Positions 9,544-24,400 of a stretch of DNA of 64,000 bases are shown here, in pieces. The stretch is from Chloranthus sessilifolius (taxonomy: Eukaryota > Streptophyta > Magnoliopsida > Chloranthales > Chloranthaceae): NCBI GenBank assembly GCA_021018995.1, contig CM037590.1, positions 42,410,287 to 42,474,286 of the forward strand, written 5' to 3'. Position 1 is the first letter of the stretch. Each line of letters opens with the position of its first letter. The position numbers and the translations under genes are program-made. The notes under the pieces were generated by a model. The model was not told where the DNA came from, made no database searches, and saw only the letters and a list, made by a program, of their open reading frames with translations.

Positions 9544-12397
9544 GTGAGAGTCTTTGTTTTACCTCCTGTCTTCATCATTTTAGGAATCACTTGTCCGCTT
9601 CATTTTTTTCCTGCCGTTTATTGGGAGATACTGTCATCACACTTATTTCCGGTTCAGTTTCTTCTGTGTCATATTCAGGTGATTTAATTTGTTCTTGTTA
9701 GGATAAGATAAATATCATTATACTATTAGATTTGTTAGATGCATATTCAAATGTTTAAAATTTGCCTTTTACACTTTGTATTTGTTAGGAGTAGATACAT
9801 ATTATTATATATTAAATTTGTTAGATGCATATTCAAATGTTTTGAATTTGCCTTCATATTACTGTTTTACCTATTCATGTGCCATTGCTTGAGCTATTTT
9901 TGTGGTCCAAAGTACTGATACACACTCAGATATGTTTTAAGTATCTCAAGCTTAGATGGTAAACACAATAAAGCTCTTAGCTAGTCTTCATAGTTTGTAT
10001 TTTTTATTTTCTATTTTATTTTATTCTTTTATGCCCGACGTTTTGGGTTTTGATTTGTTATAAAATAGTCTGGCTTACATGTTGAGATGCCGCTTCTTAA
10101 AAAATCTGTTTCTGTTCAATCCTGTGAGAAGCTATTCTTCAGATTGTTGTTTAAGTTAATACTCATCCTTTCTGCTTGTTCTAGGGAGAGAGGCAGGTGT
10201 AGTGAATTGGTACAGAAAAAATTGGCCCTTTCACTGAAACCGGTCCCAGCCTGCTCAAACCAGTCTAGCCAGTTCGAACTGGTGTGGACACTCTCTGATC
10301 CTTCCCAAGCCAAGGCTAAGCTCGGTCCATGCTGGTCTGAATTGATCTGGGACTGGCTTACTTTGGGCTGGACAATTTTTACCAGATCCGGCCTGGCCTG
10401 ATTATTAACCGGGCCTGATTTGGGCACCTCCGATGGCCCATTTAATAATCTGGCCAAGTCAAGTTTGAACCCCAGTCTAGACCCTTGATACTTCTACTGC
10501 TTCTTTGTGGTTTTCAATTTACCAAATTGGATCTTCATAATTGTGTACCTAAGCTCACTGCATTACCATCTCAAAGCCCATCGAGTAGTCTTACTGAATA
10601 GGTGGGTCGTTGTTCTCTGTTTTGATGAGAGGAAAACCTGATTCTCATTGGTATTTATTAAATCTTGTATTGAATATAATCTTGCAATGAAAATGTTGAA
10701 AACGAGTGTAATAATGTGTAAATATGACTCGATTGAGAAGAGATGGAGGTTTTTATAGGAGTCGCAGTAAAGGTTGAGTTATATTGAAGAAATTAGTAAC
10801 TGTATCCACAGCCATTGTGTGTTGAAAATGAAAGGTGATTCCCTTAATTTCATCAGGTGGCACCTAAAGATGTTTATATGTAATAGAGGAAAATAGGAAA
10901 TCATTGATTATGCTTACCTCTAAAGGCGACTATTAGACTTTTTTCTTTTTATCTTGACATTCTCTATATTTATATATATAGACTTGCTCAATATGGTTCA
11001 ATGGGTTAACGTGCAAACATGTATATTCTTGGAAATTTACTTGGGTTATAGAGAAAGCAAAGGATTTGAATATTAACTTCAGGTGGACTAAAAAGAAGCA
11101 AGTGAGAATGCAGATTCGTTCTCATTGAAGGAGGTTGTTTGATCGTATATCGTGTATCAATGGCATTTACTTGTTGGTTTAGATTGCATATATTTTTTCT
11201 TTGATCTTTTTCAATGGATGCCAATCTGTGGTGGAAGGTTTTGTCGTACTCGTAACAATTAGTTCATTCGAGGCACACCTCAACTTCTTTTCGGGATTAG
11301 CTTCACCTCTTTTTGGGATAGCTTCTAGCTGCGCATCTTTGTTCACATCATGCTGTTGTCAATATAAAAAAGTGATAGATCAATCATAATCTTCTGTTCT
11401 TTTCATCTTGTCATACTCTCATATGAGTCCTTTGGTACATTATGCAAATGAACAACTATTGTAGAATCTTTGTTATCATTTCTCTTTCTTTTCAGTGCAG
11501 GCTGTTAAAATTTCAGTAATTATATTTTGCAGAATTTGAACAACAGAGAGCCTTCAGATTCTAGGTGGAGGCCAGGGATTCCGGGGCGAGGGGGTAGGGG
11601 TGGTAAAGGAAACTTTTCTTCTCGTTACATCTCTCATGGTATATGTTTACTTTTTTAATATTAACTTCAAATTTCATTTTTTAATGTTCCGTATCGCTTG
11701 GTTATGGCTGAAAATTTTCTTCGCTTTTGTATTGATGAATTGCATCTGTATTCAGTTGCTGGTTTTTAACCTTTGAGTACATTAGTCATCTTTTAATCAT
11801 GCTGTGTTTGATGGTATGGAAAACATGCTATAAATGTCATTGCTAACGCTAAAAGTATGTTCGAACTTTGGAGCACATTAATTGTATCTTTGAATGTTAG
11901 ATGTAATTTGCCTCATCTTTTCTGTGAATGGGTGGGTGGGTAGATGGCTCTACTTCTTCGCTAGGTATGAATTTTTTAATTGTTCATTGTAGAAGTTTGT
12001 GTAATTTTAATGGTTTTGTGCTACTTCTTTATGACTGCAAACTTGCTTTTTTTTTGATAATTTATGGATGCATTGCAATATTGTGTTATATCAAGGTTGG
12101 ACTATCAGGATCTTTCACAACTTTGCAAAGATTAGTGCATTATTATTTTTACCTGTCAAAATTCACTCTTTTGCTGCAAGTTGGTGGGCTATTAACTATT
12201 ATTGTTATTTTAAAATTTAACTTGACGCCTTCTATTCTAACTACCTATGGTCAGATGTGGGTGGTGTAAAGAGCCTTAGTGCTGGAAACGAAAATGGTGT
12301 CAATCAAAGCGCAGATAGAGGGATTCCACCCACTTCTTCACCAGTATCCCAGGATGTAGAAAATAAGGCAACAATTCCTACATTAAGGTAAACCTTC

Positions 12398-12472
<75 letters not shown>

Positions 12473-15400
12473 TCTATCTTGTAAATTCATTGAAAGTATA
12501 CCCTATGAAGGAAATGCAATTGAGCCGTTTTTTTTTTTCTATGTATCATACAATTATTTAAAGTTTCCTTATGTTTGCACTCTAAGGTAATGCATTACTG
12601 TTATCTGTTCTGCTGAAGATGATTTCTTCATTCGCCTGCACGGTGCCATTTTGCAAAAACTAAATCACATGAGACTGAGCAAAAATTATATCACGTGACA
12701 CTGAGTTCCTGGCTGGCAAATAAATTGAAAGTGAAATGTAGCTTACCTGATACCCTAGACTGGTGGGCAGTGTTACCTTGGCACTTCTACTTTTGGGATT
12801 TTTGCCGTGCCGACACTTGGTGGCACTTGGCACCCGTGCCGACACTTGGACACTCCTCAAACAGCACGAAACTTCTAGACATATAAGAAAAATCTCATAT
12901 TACTATTAAAATGCTTATCATTTTGACAACGATAAAATGAACTTTGTTTGAAAAGAAAAATGTGTAAAGTTTAGTAACTACTGAAACAAAGGTTTGGGTC
13001 GTTGAAAACGATTTTATACTATAATATATGTTTATTTCACAAGATATATTATGAATCTTTTCATTACATATCTAAATTGGTTTTCTAAGCTATCCCTTCA
13101 ATTTTTCTCTATATATGTTTTATTTATTTATTTTATTTTTCTTATGGCCGTGCCGCCGTATTCGAGTTTTTAGAGATTGGCGTGCCAAACATCTATTGGC
13201 ACCTTGATACTTGGCACCTGTGCCACGTGTCCAGGTAAGACTGCTGGTGGGAAGCCGAATTCTATTATTAAAACCCTAGTTTCCAATTTGAGAAGGGACC
13301 GTAGTACCCGATTGAACACTAATTGGAATTGGGCGTAATTACTAAAATGAAATCTTTAATTATTTTATAGTTTTCAACACTTTAGTTAATATTTTCCATT
13401 GCTCATAAATCTGAATTTTAATTTCAGTAATTGCATTTAAGGTTTTAGCGTTTGGTCCTGCATCATTTCCCTTATGAATCTGAATACTTATTTGGTTTGA
13501 CTAGAATATGGTCTGATCATTGGATGCCTATGATCCAACATCTCTTTTGGTTCTTGTTGTAAATCCAAATAAAGGATAGTTGTTTAGCTAGGGTCCTCAT
13601 CAGCTTCATTATCTTGGCTGAACCAACTATACTTTTTTTTTTCTTTTCATTTTTCTTTCCCTTGATTAATTAACTTTCAGCCAGTAAGCAGAGAAGGGAC
13701 AGAAAAATGGAAAAAAACAAATACCAGGAGCCACCAAAGCAATAGACCCATCTAATCTATCTCATAGAACGTATGGGGTATACAAATTCATGACCGCATG
13801 GTTAGCCATTGAATCCGTTACGTGTGTTACGCCTCCCTGCGCTGTTGCAAGCTCTTCAGTGCCATATTCTGATGGAACTGCTTAGGAGTCTGGTTCAGTC
13901 TAATCTGGTTGGGCCGTGGAGAGGAGCGAGAGAGAGCTCCAAAACTGTGGCACATGCAAGGATCAAAATTTTGGACTGAAATTATGCTACAGTACCAAAA
14001 ATAAGGGGGATTTATAGTTTTTGTTTCGATTTCGGTCCCCACCGAAACCGAAACATTTCAGCCGAAATTTTGAACTATGGGTACCTGGCATCTAAAACAT
14101 GGGGTTGATGCCATGTGGAGCAAGGGGCCATCATGTAGATCACATAATACAAAGAATTTATAAAAGTGATTCTATTGAGTGATTTTTTCTTTATAAAAAC
14201 AACAGTGACAAAAAATTTCCTTTAGATGTCCATTTTCTGACACTAACATCAGATGGTAGAGATCGTTTCTTGAAATATTTTATTTTATTTAAATATGTTC
14301 TATTGCTCCTTGCTACATGTCACCAAAACCATGCTTTATAGTGCCATGGGGACATAATGTGGCTTGGTCTAAACTCAAGCAATCTCCCCTGATCCATGAA
14401 ACCTTTTTCCATGTTAATTTATATTTTTCCTTTTTTAAACTTTTTTTTTTTTTGTACTTAAAAGAGAAACAAGAGGCTTTCATCTTCATGTCTTAACCTT
14501 TAAAAACATTTTAATTCCACAAGCCCATGTATTAGGATGTCACATTGGTATATGACAAATGAGGAACATGGATCAAAAGATTCGTCCGATACTGATACGT
14601 ATCGGTTTTGGACCGGAACGATACGGTAAAATGGGGTTTTATCGACCCTAAAAAACAGTCAAGTTATCGTTCGTATTGCCCAATGTATTGTTCGCATCAT
14701 CCAAATTATCGGTCAATTTATCGTCCGTCACAGAATTTTAGAGTTTTTCTATGGCCCCTTAGAAACAGTCAAATTATCGTTCGTATCGTCCAATTTATCG
14801 TTCGTATCGTCCAAATTATCGGTCAATTTATCGTTTGTCCTAGAATTTTAATGTATTTTTTGGGATTTAAAAAAATTCGCCGATATATTGAATGTATCGG
14901 ACAATATGCGATACGTATCGTCCTGTAGGTTTGGACGATACGTATCGAAAATCCGATTTTTTGATCCATGATGAGGAATATTTTCGGTTGAATGTTACTT
15001 TTGTTGGTTTCCAAACAATGCAGTTTTGGATGTCAAGTGGACCATTTTTTGTATTGTCTTAGCTGTACATTGGACGCTCTATGTGTATGGTCCGGTCAAT
15101 GATCACTTATGCTATGTGTAAGCACTTGTTTTTAGGGGTAGGGTTTGTAGAAGAGATGAGGGAGACGAAGAGAGAGAAAGAAGAGGGTTAGGGAATAGAA
15201 TGGTCTAATTGGGGTTTAATGGAACCCCAACTAGCCTTTATATTAATAATGGCAATAATATTATATACACCACATATTAACACACACACACACACGCCAA
15301 TACTCCCCCTCAAGCTGGTGCATAGATATTGATCATGCCCAACTTTACAATAAGATCTTGTAGAAAATGACCAAGAGCTTTAGTAAAAGCATCTGCCAGT

Positions 15401-18400
15401 TGCTGAGAAGATATGACCTTTGGAGTCTCTATAAGGCCAGCTTCAATCTTCTCGCGAATAATATGAATGTCTACTTCAAAATGTTTGGTTCGCTCATGAA
15501 GAGACATAGGAAGAGATGGATGAAAACCAAGCTCAGTAAGCAGAGAGCGTAGCCAAAGAAGTCACAAGTCTCATGGGCCATCGCTTTGTACTCAGATTCA
15601 ACACTAGACTTGGATACAACGTCTTGCTTCTTACTTCTCCATACCTCAAGGTTGCCATCAAGGAAGGTATAATATCCAGAGATGGATCGACGATCAGTAG
15701 GAGTTCCGACATAACCAACTTCGGTGTGGTAGCTAAGATGAAGATGACCAACATCATCATAGAAAAGACCACGACCAGGGGAGACCTTAATGTAGCGAAG
15801 GATCCGATGAACTGCGGCCATATGAGGATCCCTGGGAGTATGCATAAATTGAGCCACCAAAGAAACTGCAAATGCTAGGTCAGGTCATGTGTTGGTAAGG
15901 TAGATAAGCCTTCCAACAAGCTGCTGATACTTAAAGGGATTAGGTAGAAGATCTCCAACAGCAACATGAAGATAATGTTTAGGATCCATAGGAGATTTGG
16001 TTGGTTTACATCCAAGCATTCCAGTGTCCCTCAATAACTCAAGAGAATATTGTCTCTGAGAGAGAGAGAATGCTTTGATCGGATCTTGCAATCTCATTAC
16101 ACAAAAAAGCCCGATGAAGGCCCAAATCTTTCACATCGAAAGCTTTCACATCGAAGGCTTTACACATACCAACCTTATGATGAACTATAAATGCAACATC
16201 ATCACCCGTGATGATTATATCATCAACATAGACGAGCAAAATCGTACGAAGCCCAATAGAACTAGTGTGAATGAAGCATGTATGATCAAAGTGACATCTC
16301 GTGAAGCCCATGGTGAGAAACGGTACTAAAGCGATGGAACCAGCCCGAGGAGATCGTTTCAACTCATAGATAGACTTGATAAGTCGATATATTTTCCCAA
16401 AATACTCCCCCTCAAGCTGATAGCTAGAAGGGGGGACGTGTAAATCTCCTCTGTGAGGAAAAACGTTTTTCACATCTAAGCTGATTAGAGAGGCCAATGA
16501 TGATGTGTAACAAGAGAAATGAGAACACTAACAGATGTAAGCTTCGCAACAGGAGCAAATGTTGCTGTACAATCCAAGCCAGGAACCTGAGTAAATCTTT
16601 TTACAACCAATTGAGCCTTGTATCTTTCAATTGTCCCATCATCACGATATTTCAAGGCAAATACTCATGCATCCAATGACATGTGTATTCGGTGGAGGAT
16701 CTACAAGTTCCCATGTCCTATTCCACTCGAGAGCAGCCATTTCCTCATCCATAGCAACAGTCCATGCAAGATTTTTTAGAGCTTCTTTAAAAGAGAGGAA
16801 TAGAGACGGTAGAAGCTCTTTCAAGGGTAACACGATAAGATTGTGAAAGGCCCTTATAAGAGACATACTGAGCAATAGGATAGTGAGTGACACAACTTCT
16901 CTTACCCTTACAATGAGCAATAGGAAGATCAAGATCATCAGTAGTAGGAGCAGTAATAATAACAGAAGAATAGAAAGGAGAGAAGTGGGTGCAGGTATAC
17001 CTGAGGGTGCCGACTCCAAGGGAACCTCTGGCAATGGTGCAGTAGCGGGAGGTATAGTTCCATTGCGGCGCTGAGCTCTGAGATAGATAGACAACCGATC
17101 ATCAGAAGTAGTAGGCTCAATAGGAATATGCTGTATGGGCTCAGTAGGGATTGGAAGAACCATAGTAGACACCTCAGAAGTGGACGACTGAGGAGAGGAG
17201 TACGGAGTATCCTGAAAGAAAGAATAGCCTTTATACTAATACTGGCAATAATATTATATACACTTTTTAACACACACACACCAATACACGCCAATATAAG
17301 CTGTTGATCAACCCGAATGCCAACTTTAGATACTGGCCCTGGATCTAAGATAGAACCATTTTTTTTCGAACCTAAGGGAGAAAAGTTGGTATTAGCCATT
17401 AGGTACCGACCTGTGTACATGTGCCACGGGACCGTGATATGCACATGAACTTAATTAGCATAGAGATCCGCATGCATGTCAGAGTTCGTGTAGTGCCATA
17501 GTGACAAATTTCTCTGAAATTCACTGAAATAGGGGTTAGACGAAACTTTCGGCGAAATTTCGATGATTTCTCCAGAATTGCCGAAATTAATGAATTTTAT
17601 TTTTTAATTTGATCATCTTTAAATAATAAATAAAAATTTCATACATATTTAGTATAATTGATATACATTTTTTTGTACTCGAAAATTTCCCTAAGCTTTT
17701 TGAATTTGTCTCGAAATTTATCCGAGATGAACTGAAATGACTCCTACTGAAATATTGCCGAAAACGAAAATTTTCACTATGTGCGGCCCATGGCGTGCAT
17801 TCCCAATGCTTGTGTACGGTTTGGGAACCTAATACCCATAGTGACCAAGTTGGGGTTCATTAATAAATCGGCTTGGAAAAAATTTAAAAAATCCGGCAAC
17901 ATTCGGGAAAAATACAGTAAAATATCGGAAAAATAAAAAAGAAAAATTGAAAAAAATATTAATAAAAATTACAAAAAATAGGAAAAAGGTTTTTGACCAA
18001 AATCGGGAAAGTCTGGGAAAAAGTCGTAAAATTCGCATATAGTTTGTGAATTTTGCAAATTATTCAGAAATTTTGGATTCTATTCGAAAATTTGCGAATA
18101 ATTCAGATTTTATTCATTTTTTTAAAAATTCTTGAATTATTTGCGATTTTCTCAAAAAGTCGGCAAATTTGGTCACTATGCTAATAAGAAGTCAAGGGGA
18201 AAGTTGCAAATAAGTGCAGTTCCTAATGAGAAAGTTCTAATGCTGGGAACACCTCACAATAAAGCAAATGATACAAGATTCAAAACATCCACATATTTAC
18301 AAAGAAACCGTCACACTCATCAGCAAAGAGTTTTATAACTGTATATGTGGTATTCTATAACATAAGTAATTAAGTTCTATTAATATATCTCGAGGGAAAT

Positions 18401-21400
18401 AGCCAAAAAAATTGTGTCAACATCTTTACACGGATGACTATTTACTTTGAAATCCTAAACATTGAATTTCATCTGTATCCCTGTCATCACAGCACGGGAA
18501 ATTGCACAGTCGGCTTATGACATATTTACTTTGAAATCCTAAACATTGAATTTCATGTAAGAATATATAATTTTGGGGCCTTTTTTAATCAATAAAAGAA
18601 TAGAAATGGAGTCATATATTTTTGACCTATCTCAGTTTCTCAATTGGAGATAAAATGATCTTTAGTTGTCTTCAATTATTCATATATAGGTTTTTGATAG
18701 AAAATTTACATGTATGCGTTCTGCAGCTCTGTTACTGGAATGGCCAATGGCCCTACTAATGTAGCATATGGGAGTCCAATACAGCGACACACCTCCCAAG
18801 TGCTAGGGGGCAGTGGTATTTCCCCACCCGAAGGAAGTTCATCCGTTGATGTTAATAAGATAGGGAGTGCAGTGACAACAACTATTGATGTGAAAGGTTC
18901 TGAGCAGTTCTCAGAATCCATGACGCCAACGTCGGTATTGGGAGTGTACTCATCAGCTTCAGATCCTGTACTAGTGCCTTCTCTTGATTCACGCTTCCCT
19001 GGGCTAGTGGGTACGATTAAACGTGAAGTTGGGAGTGAACGAGCATCTGTCGAACCAACTGCTATAGTTCCTGCTCAGATCAAGTCTGTCTCACATGACT
19101 TGCCAAACAATTTGCAAATTAACAACCTTGTATCACATGATGTTGCTGACCGTGAGTTGTCAATGTCCGTAAGTGAAAAGTCTGCTTCAGAAATTGCAAA
19201 TCCTCACTCCTTCATTCACGGGAAGACTTCAGGCAAATCTCAGGGAGTTGAAAGGAACCATCTCCCAGAGTCATCTCAAGCTGTATCTTCATCTACTCAT
19301 ACTGGCTCCTCGGCCAGTAGGCCCTCTTCTAATTATGGAAGCCGTTCACAACTTGCCGGGACTCAGAAAGGTAACATTCCATCACTGGTTGACTTGTTTT
19401 ATCAGGCAGATTTTTCCTTTTCTTTGGAGGCAGTCATGTTCCTTTTGTTATAGAATGGTGATGCATTAGATGGGCAGCTGTTTATTCTTGATACTTCACG
19501 TTTTGCATACATTGTATGTCTATAATGAAATTGTATTTTATTAAGATTTGTCTATTGTTTACCTGTTCACATTTCTAATGAGAAGACCCCTTCAACAATG
19601 TTTTTTTTCTGTCTTGTGAGCTTTAGTGTCAAAAGTATAACTATGGAAGAGAACGCTCTGGCTTATGGTTGTTGGTTAATTTATTCACTAGGCTGATTTT
19701 GAAGCTCATGGAGTAACATTAAATTACTCTAGGATGGTCAGGTGTGTGGTCCATCTGTATCTTTGGGTTCCAAAATTCAAAGTCGCATTTAGTTGTTAAG
19801 CGACATTGTCTCAGGAGGCATAGGCGTTATGCAAATTGTTCCAAAGATTGAAAGTCCAACGAGGTTTATTTCTGAGATGTTTGTTGGTGAAATTTCTCGG
19901 TACTTTTCTTTTTATAACAATAAATTTACTTAACCAATAGCGAAAAATGAACATACATGCATAGATAAAATAGACAGATAGATATGTGCTTATCAACTAT
20001 ACTCCATTCAAGACTGTTCCCCCAAAAAAACCCACTATATTCCATCTAAGAAATGACATGTATTGGTTGCCCAGATTGATGGTCTTATGCCTTGTCATCA
20101 TGATACAATGACTTTTCCCAAAGGATGTGTTTTGTTCTTAAAAGTATGAGGCCAGTGATTTTTTTAAATAATGAAGCCAAAAAATAGACATTGAGGGGCA
20201 CTTTGGTCATTAAAATTACATTATAAATTTTTATGTGAAATTTGCAAATTAAAGGGATTCAATACAGTTCAGTTATGATTGGACAGTGTGAGGATATGAA
20301 GATGCCTATGCTTAATGTAGACCACTGAACAATCTATACAAAAGTATTCTCTTTAAAATAATATATATAAGTATGTGTGTGTGTGTGTGCGTGTATATAT
20401 ACACGTGCCTCTAGCAAGATAAATATTAGTTAGGTAAAATAATGTACAAATTTGCTAAGTCTGAAATGAAGTAGCTACATTCGTATCACTTTCATTATCA
20501 CTGCTACTTTCATCAAAATCGCCATGGTTGTGGGTTGTTTTATCATGGCACCCATCAATTAGATTAACATCATCCTCCAATTACTTCATCAAACTTGTGT
20601 TATAGATTTTTTTCTTTGCCCCTAGATTAGTAAAAATTGTTCCAGCTCTCCAATCCCCATTCGTAATATCCTCATAGTGAATACGCCATGATAGCTTGGC
20701 GTCTCTATTGAGGTACACGGACTTAATTGAAAAAGTGGTGAATAAAATTCAATTTATTCCTAAAATGAATAAGTCACATTTTAATCTCGACTTTTCTAAA
20801 AATCACATTAAAAAAGAAGAAGACAAATTTGGCGATAAAATGGCTATTAATTCACAATTTTTCAATAAATCACGACTTTTCAATTTATTCATTTATGTAT
20901 ATTTTTTTGTTTTTTTTTTTCCCTCTTTCTCATTTTCCCAACTTTTCCAGTTTTCCCCAACTTGCTGATTTTTTCTGAAATTTCTCTTGCTGACTTATTC
21001 CCTAACCCCCGACTTGGTGACTATGGTTGTAGCCACCTTGGCCTCAAAGTCAAGATGCACGACTAAAAAGTATTGTTCCATATTAAATATGACATTCTCC
21101 TGATCATTGGCATCTCAAATCCTCCCTAAAGATCGTGGCTCGGCTAGTTTCTCTTGACAATGGATTTCCCCATAAACCTCAAATGTGGCTCATACCACCC
21201 TCATCTGTAGGATCATTTTGCCGGAAATCTCCTCGATTTAGGCTTGGATAGCCTCAATTTTTGATTTGGTATCCTTTTTTTTTTTATAACCTGGGTGCCC
21301 AGGCCTCTTAGAGCACCCGACTAGTCCCACGGGCATATGCGCACCCGCACCCCCAAGTTAGCACATGCTGGGTCAGCATGAGATATAAATCCTTAGGGTG

Positions 21401-24400
21401 GCCTCAAGGGGGGGTTTGAACTCAGGTCTCTCGCTTCCTGAGGTGGGTACCGGGCCAGCTCGCCAAACCCCTTGTGGTTACTTTGGTATCTCTGTTAGGG
21501 TCTCAATGGTGAGTTAGTACCGTGCAGCTTTCCTCAAACTTGCTCACAATGTATTATATTTGCTATTATACTATCGAACTAGTCCACCCTGGTCTAAAGG
21601 GTTTCTATATGATCTTTGCTGGGCCAGTTGCTTTTCTATATAACAGTACCCACACAACATTCCTGATCCTTGCACCGAAGTTCCTTCGGCTCAAAACTTG
21701 CTTCTATACCACTTGTCAAGGTTCGAAAAGTTAGATTCTGTACTGCGTCACTCAAATGGCCTTACAACACACAAACCAGTCAATTTATCAATTTGAGCCG
21801 AAGTTCCTTCGGCTCAAAACTTGTTTCTATACCACTTGTCGGAACTTCGGCTCAAAACTTGTTTCTATACTACTTGTCAAGGTTCGAAAGGTTAGATTCT
21901 GTACTGTGTCACTCAAATGCCCTTACAACACACAAACCAGTCAATTTATCAATTTTAGGCAACAAAGAGACTCACACTATGGCACCACACTTATAGTGGC
22001 AATGCGACACAACAATGACCTCAAACTTTTCCTTAAAACGTTGGACCGTAGTGCTGACTGATGACTGGCCAAACCAGCTTGATGTTAGCCATGGATCCAG
22101 GAATTTCCCTAAATCGACCTTATGCAAGCTTGATGCAACGCGAGATGGGTGCATGCACACAATGAACTAGTGCAGGAAGCACTAGACATGAAAGGCTACT
22201 CGATGTCATTTTGGTAGTGCAAAACACAAAAGACATACACATTCTTGAACACTTGGGCTAGACATAATTTTATAACACTCCTCATGGTCACTAAGCTTCC
22301 TTAGGATATATGGTTTAAAACCCAATTCTTGAAAGAGCTCGTATATGGTAACCGGCCAGTTCCAAACAAAGAATTGGAACAAGTCACTGCTTGTGGACAT
22401 GTGGAATATGTACTTGTTTCATCAAACGTGCCGTGTGCTTCAAATGACTTGATACATAAATCTGGTGGGTAGAAGATTTGATCAAAACGACATTGCCAAT
22501 TTCCCATTCTATGTTTTTGATTTTAAAATGAACAGTTACCACACAAATCTCTAAAATTAGTTTTAGTTGACTGCTTTCAATCACACGATAGAAATGTTAT
22601 TTCCTCCCAATATTTGACGCCATATATCTTTAAATCATGATCTTCGAATCACATGACACACTTTATGAAAACTGATGCCACATGTCAAAAGAGGTGACGC
22701 ATTCCAATTTTTCATTTGGAACGAGTCGGTTACTATATATGAGCTCCTCTTAAAAAGAAGCGGGAGAACTTCAAATGTATTGGTTGATGTATTCCCGATG
22801 GTGGCTTACAAGAAGGCCACTCAGAGCCATCAATGGGCCCAAACATGGTCATCAGGGCAATCTATGGGCTACACATGGCTAACCAAGTGGGAAATTTATG
22901 TTATGAGGCTCGATAACACCATTTTGTTATGAAGTGTGAGTACGAGTTGATGAATAATGCCCATTCATATGCAAATAATTATCAAAATATTAAGGCATAT
23001 TCGCCTCCATTGTCAGGCCTAATAATTATTACTAGCCTCATATTGGTTGCGGACAAAAGCCTGAAACTCTTGGAATTTAGATAAGACCTCACATTTATTT
23101 TTCAATAGATACAACCAAGTAGAACGAGTGCAATCATCAGTCAATGTGACAAAATAATGAAAATCATTAAGGTAATAGGAGATGGACCCCACACATTGGT
23201 ATGTACAATATCAAACAAAGAATTAGACTTTTGCATATGAGAGGGATAAAAACTTCTAACATTTTCAGAGACTTCATAGACTTCACATTGAAATTTAATA
23301 GACTTGCACACAGATTTACAAATAGGGATTAAATTGCATAGAGTTGAAAGCCAACATGGCCAAGTTTGATGTGCCATAAAGACCGAGTATCTAAAACTTC
23401 ATTTATAGGAATGAAAAAACAGAAGATATGCTATTATTTGATCCATCTGCCACGACAGTCGTGGGTGTACTGATGCCAACATCCAAATTGTAGAGTCCTC
23501 CCCTCTCAACGCCTCCACTAACAATCTTTTTCGCAGTAAGCTCCTCAAACAGACAATGCAAAACATGAGAAAGATAAAACATGACAACAATTCAAATTTT
23601 TTTTGTAATGCTACTACCAGAAAGAAGATTTAATTCTTGAAACCCAACTCCTCATGGTCACTAAGCTTCCTTAGGATATATGTCTTAAAACCCAATTCTT
23701 GAAAGAGCTCATATATGGTAACCGGCCAGTTCCAAACAAAGAATTGGAACAGGTCGCTGCTTGTGGACATGTGGAATGTGTACTTGTTTTTTCAAACGTG
23801 CCGTGCGATTCAAATTACTTGATACAGAAATCTGGTGGGTAGAAGATTTGATCAAAACAACATCGCCAATTTCCCATCCTATTTTTTTAATTTGAAAATT
23901 AACAGTTGCCATACAAATCTCTAAAATCAGTTTTAGTTGACTGCTTTCAATCACACGATAGAAAATATATTTCCTCCCAATATTCGTCGCCATATATCTT
24001 TAAATCATGATCTTCAAATCACATGACACACTTTATGGAAACTGATGCCACATGTCAAAAGAGGTGACCCATTCCAATTTTTCATTTGGAATGAGTGGGT
24101 TACTATATATGAGCTCCTCTTAAAAAGAAGCGGGAGAACTTCAAATGTATTGGTTGATGTATTCCAGATGGTGGCTTACAACAAGGCCACTCATAGCCAT
24201 CAACGGGCCCAAACATGGTCAACAAGACAATCTATGGGCTACACATGGGTAACCAAGTAGGCAAAATAGGTACAAACAATGATATCCCATGGACATTTAA
24301 ACACTGGGGGAATGATTGTAACAAACTCCTTCACTCAATTATGTCGAGACCGTTATCAATTTTTCTTTGTTGTAGTCTTCGATTTTTTTTCGAAGGCTAA

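Noticed and set aside
10087-10457. Frames of 104 and 113 codons on opposite strands
   Set aside because: Both are in the GIP1-like intron over a repetitive CCAG/CTGG patch; composition explains the open frames.
11928-12269. 113-codon + strand frame with hydrophobic residues
   Set aside because: It runs through a T-rich intron into exon c in the wrong frame; the hydrophobic look is due to T-richness.
22277-24264. The 618-bp direct repeats as LTRs of a small element
   Set aside because: The ends lack TG...CA, and no primer-binding site or polypurine tract lies at the inner borders; a segment duplication fits better.
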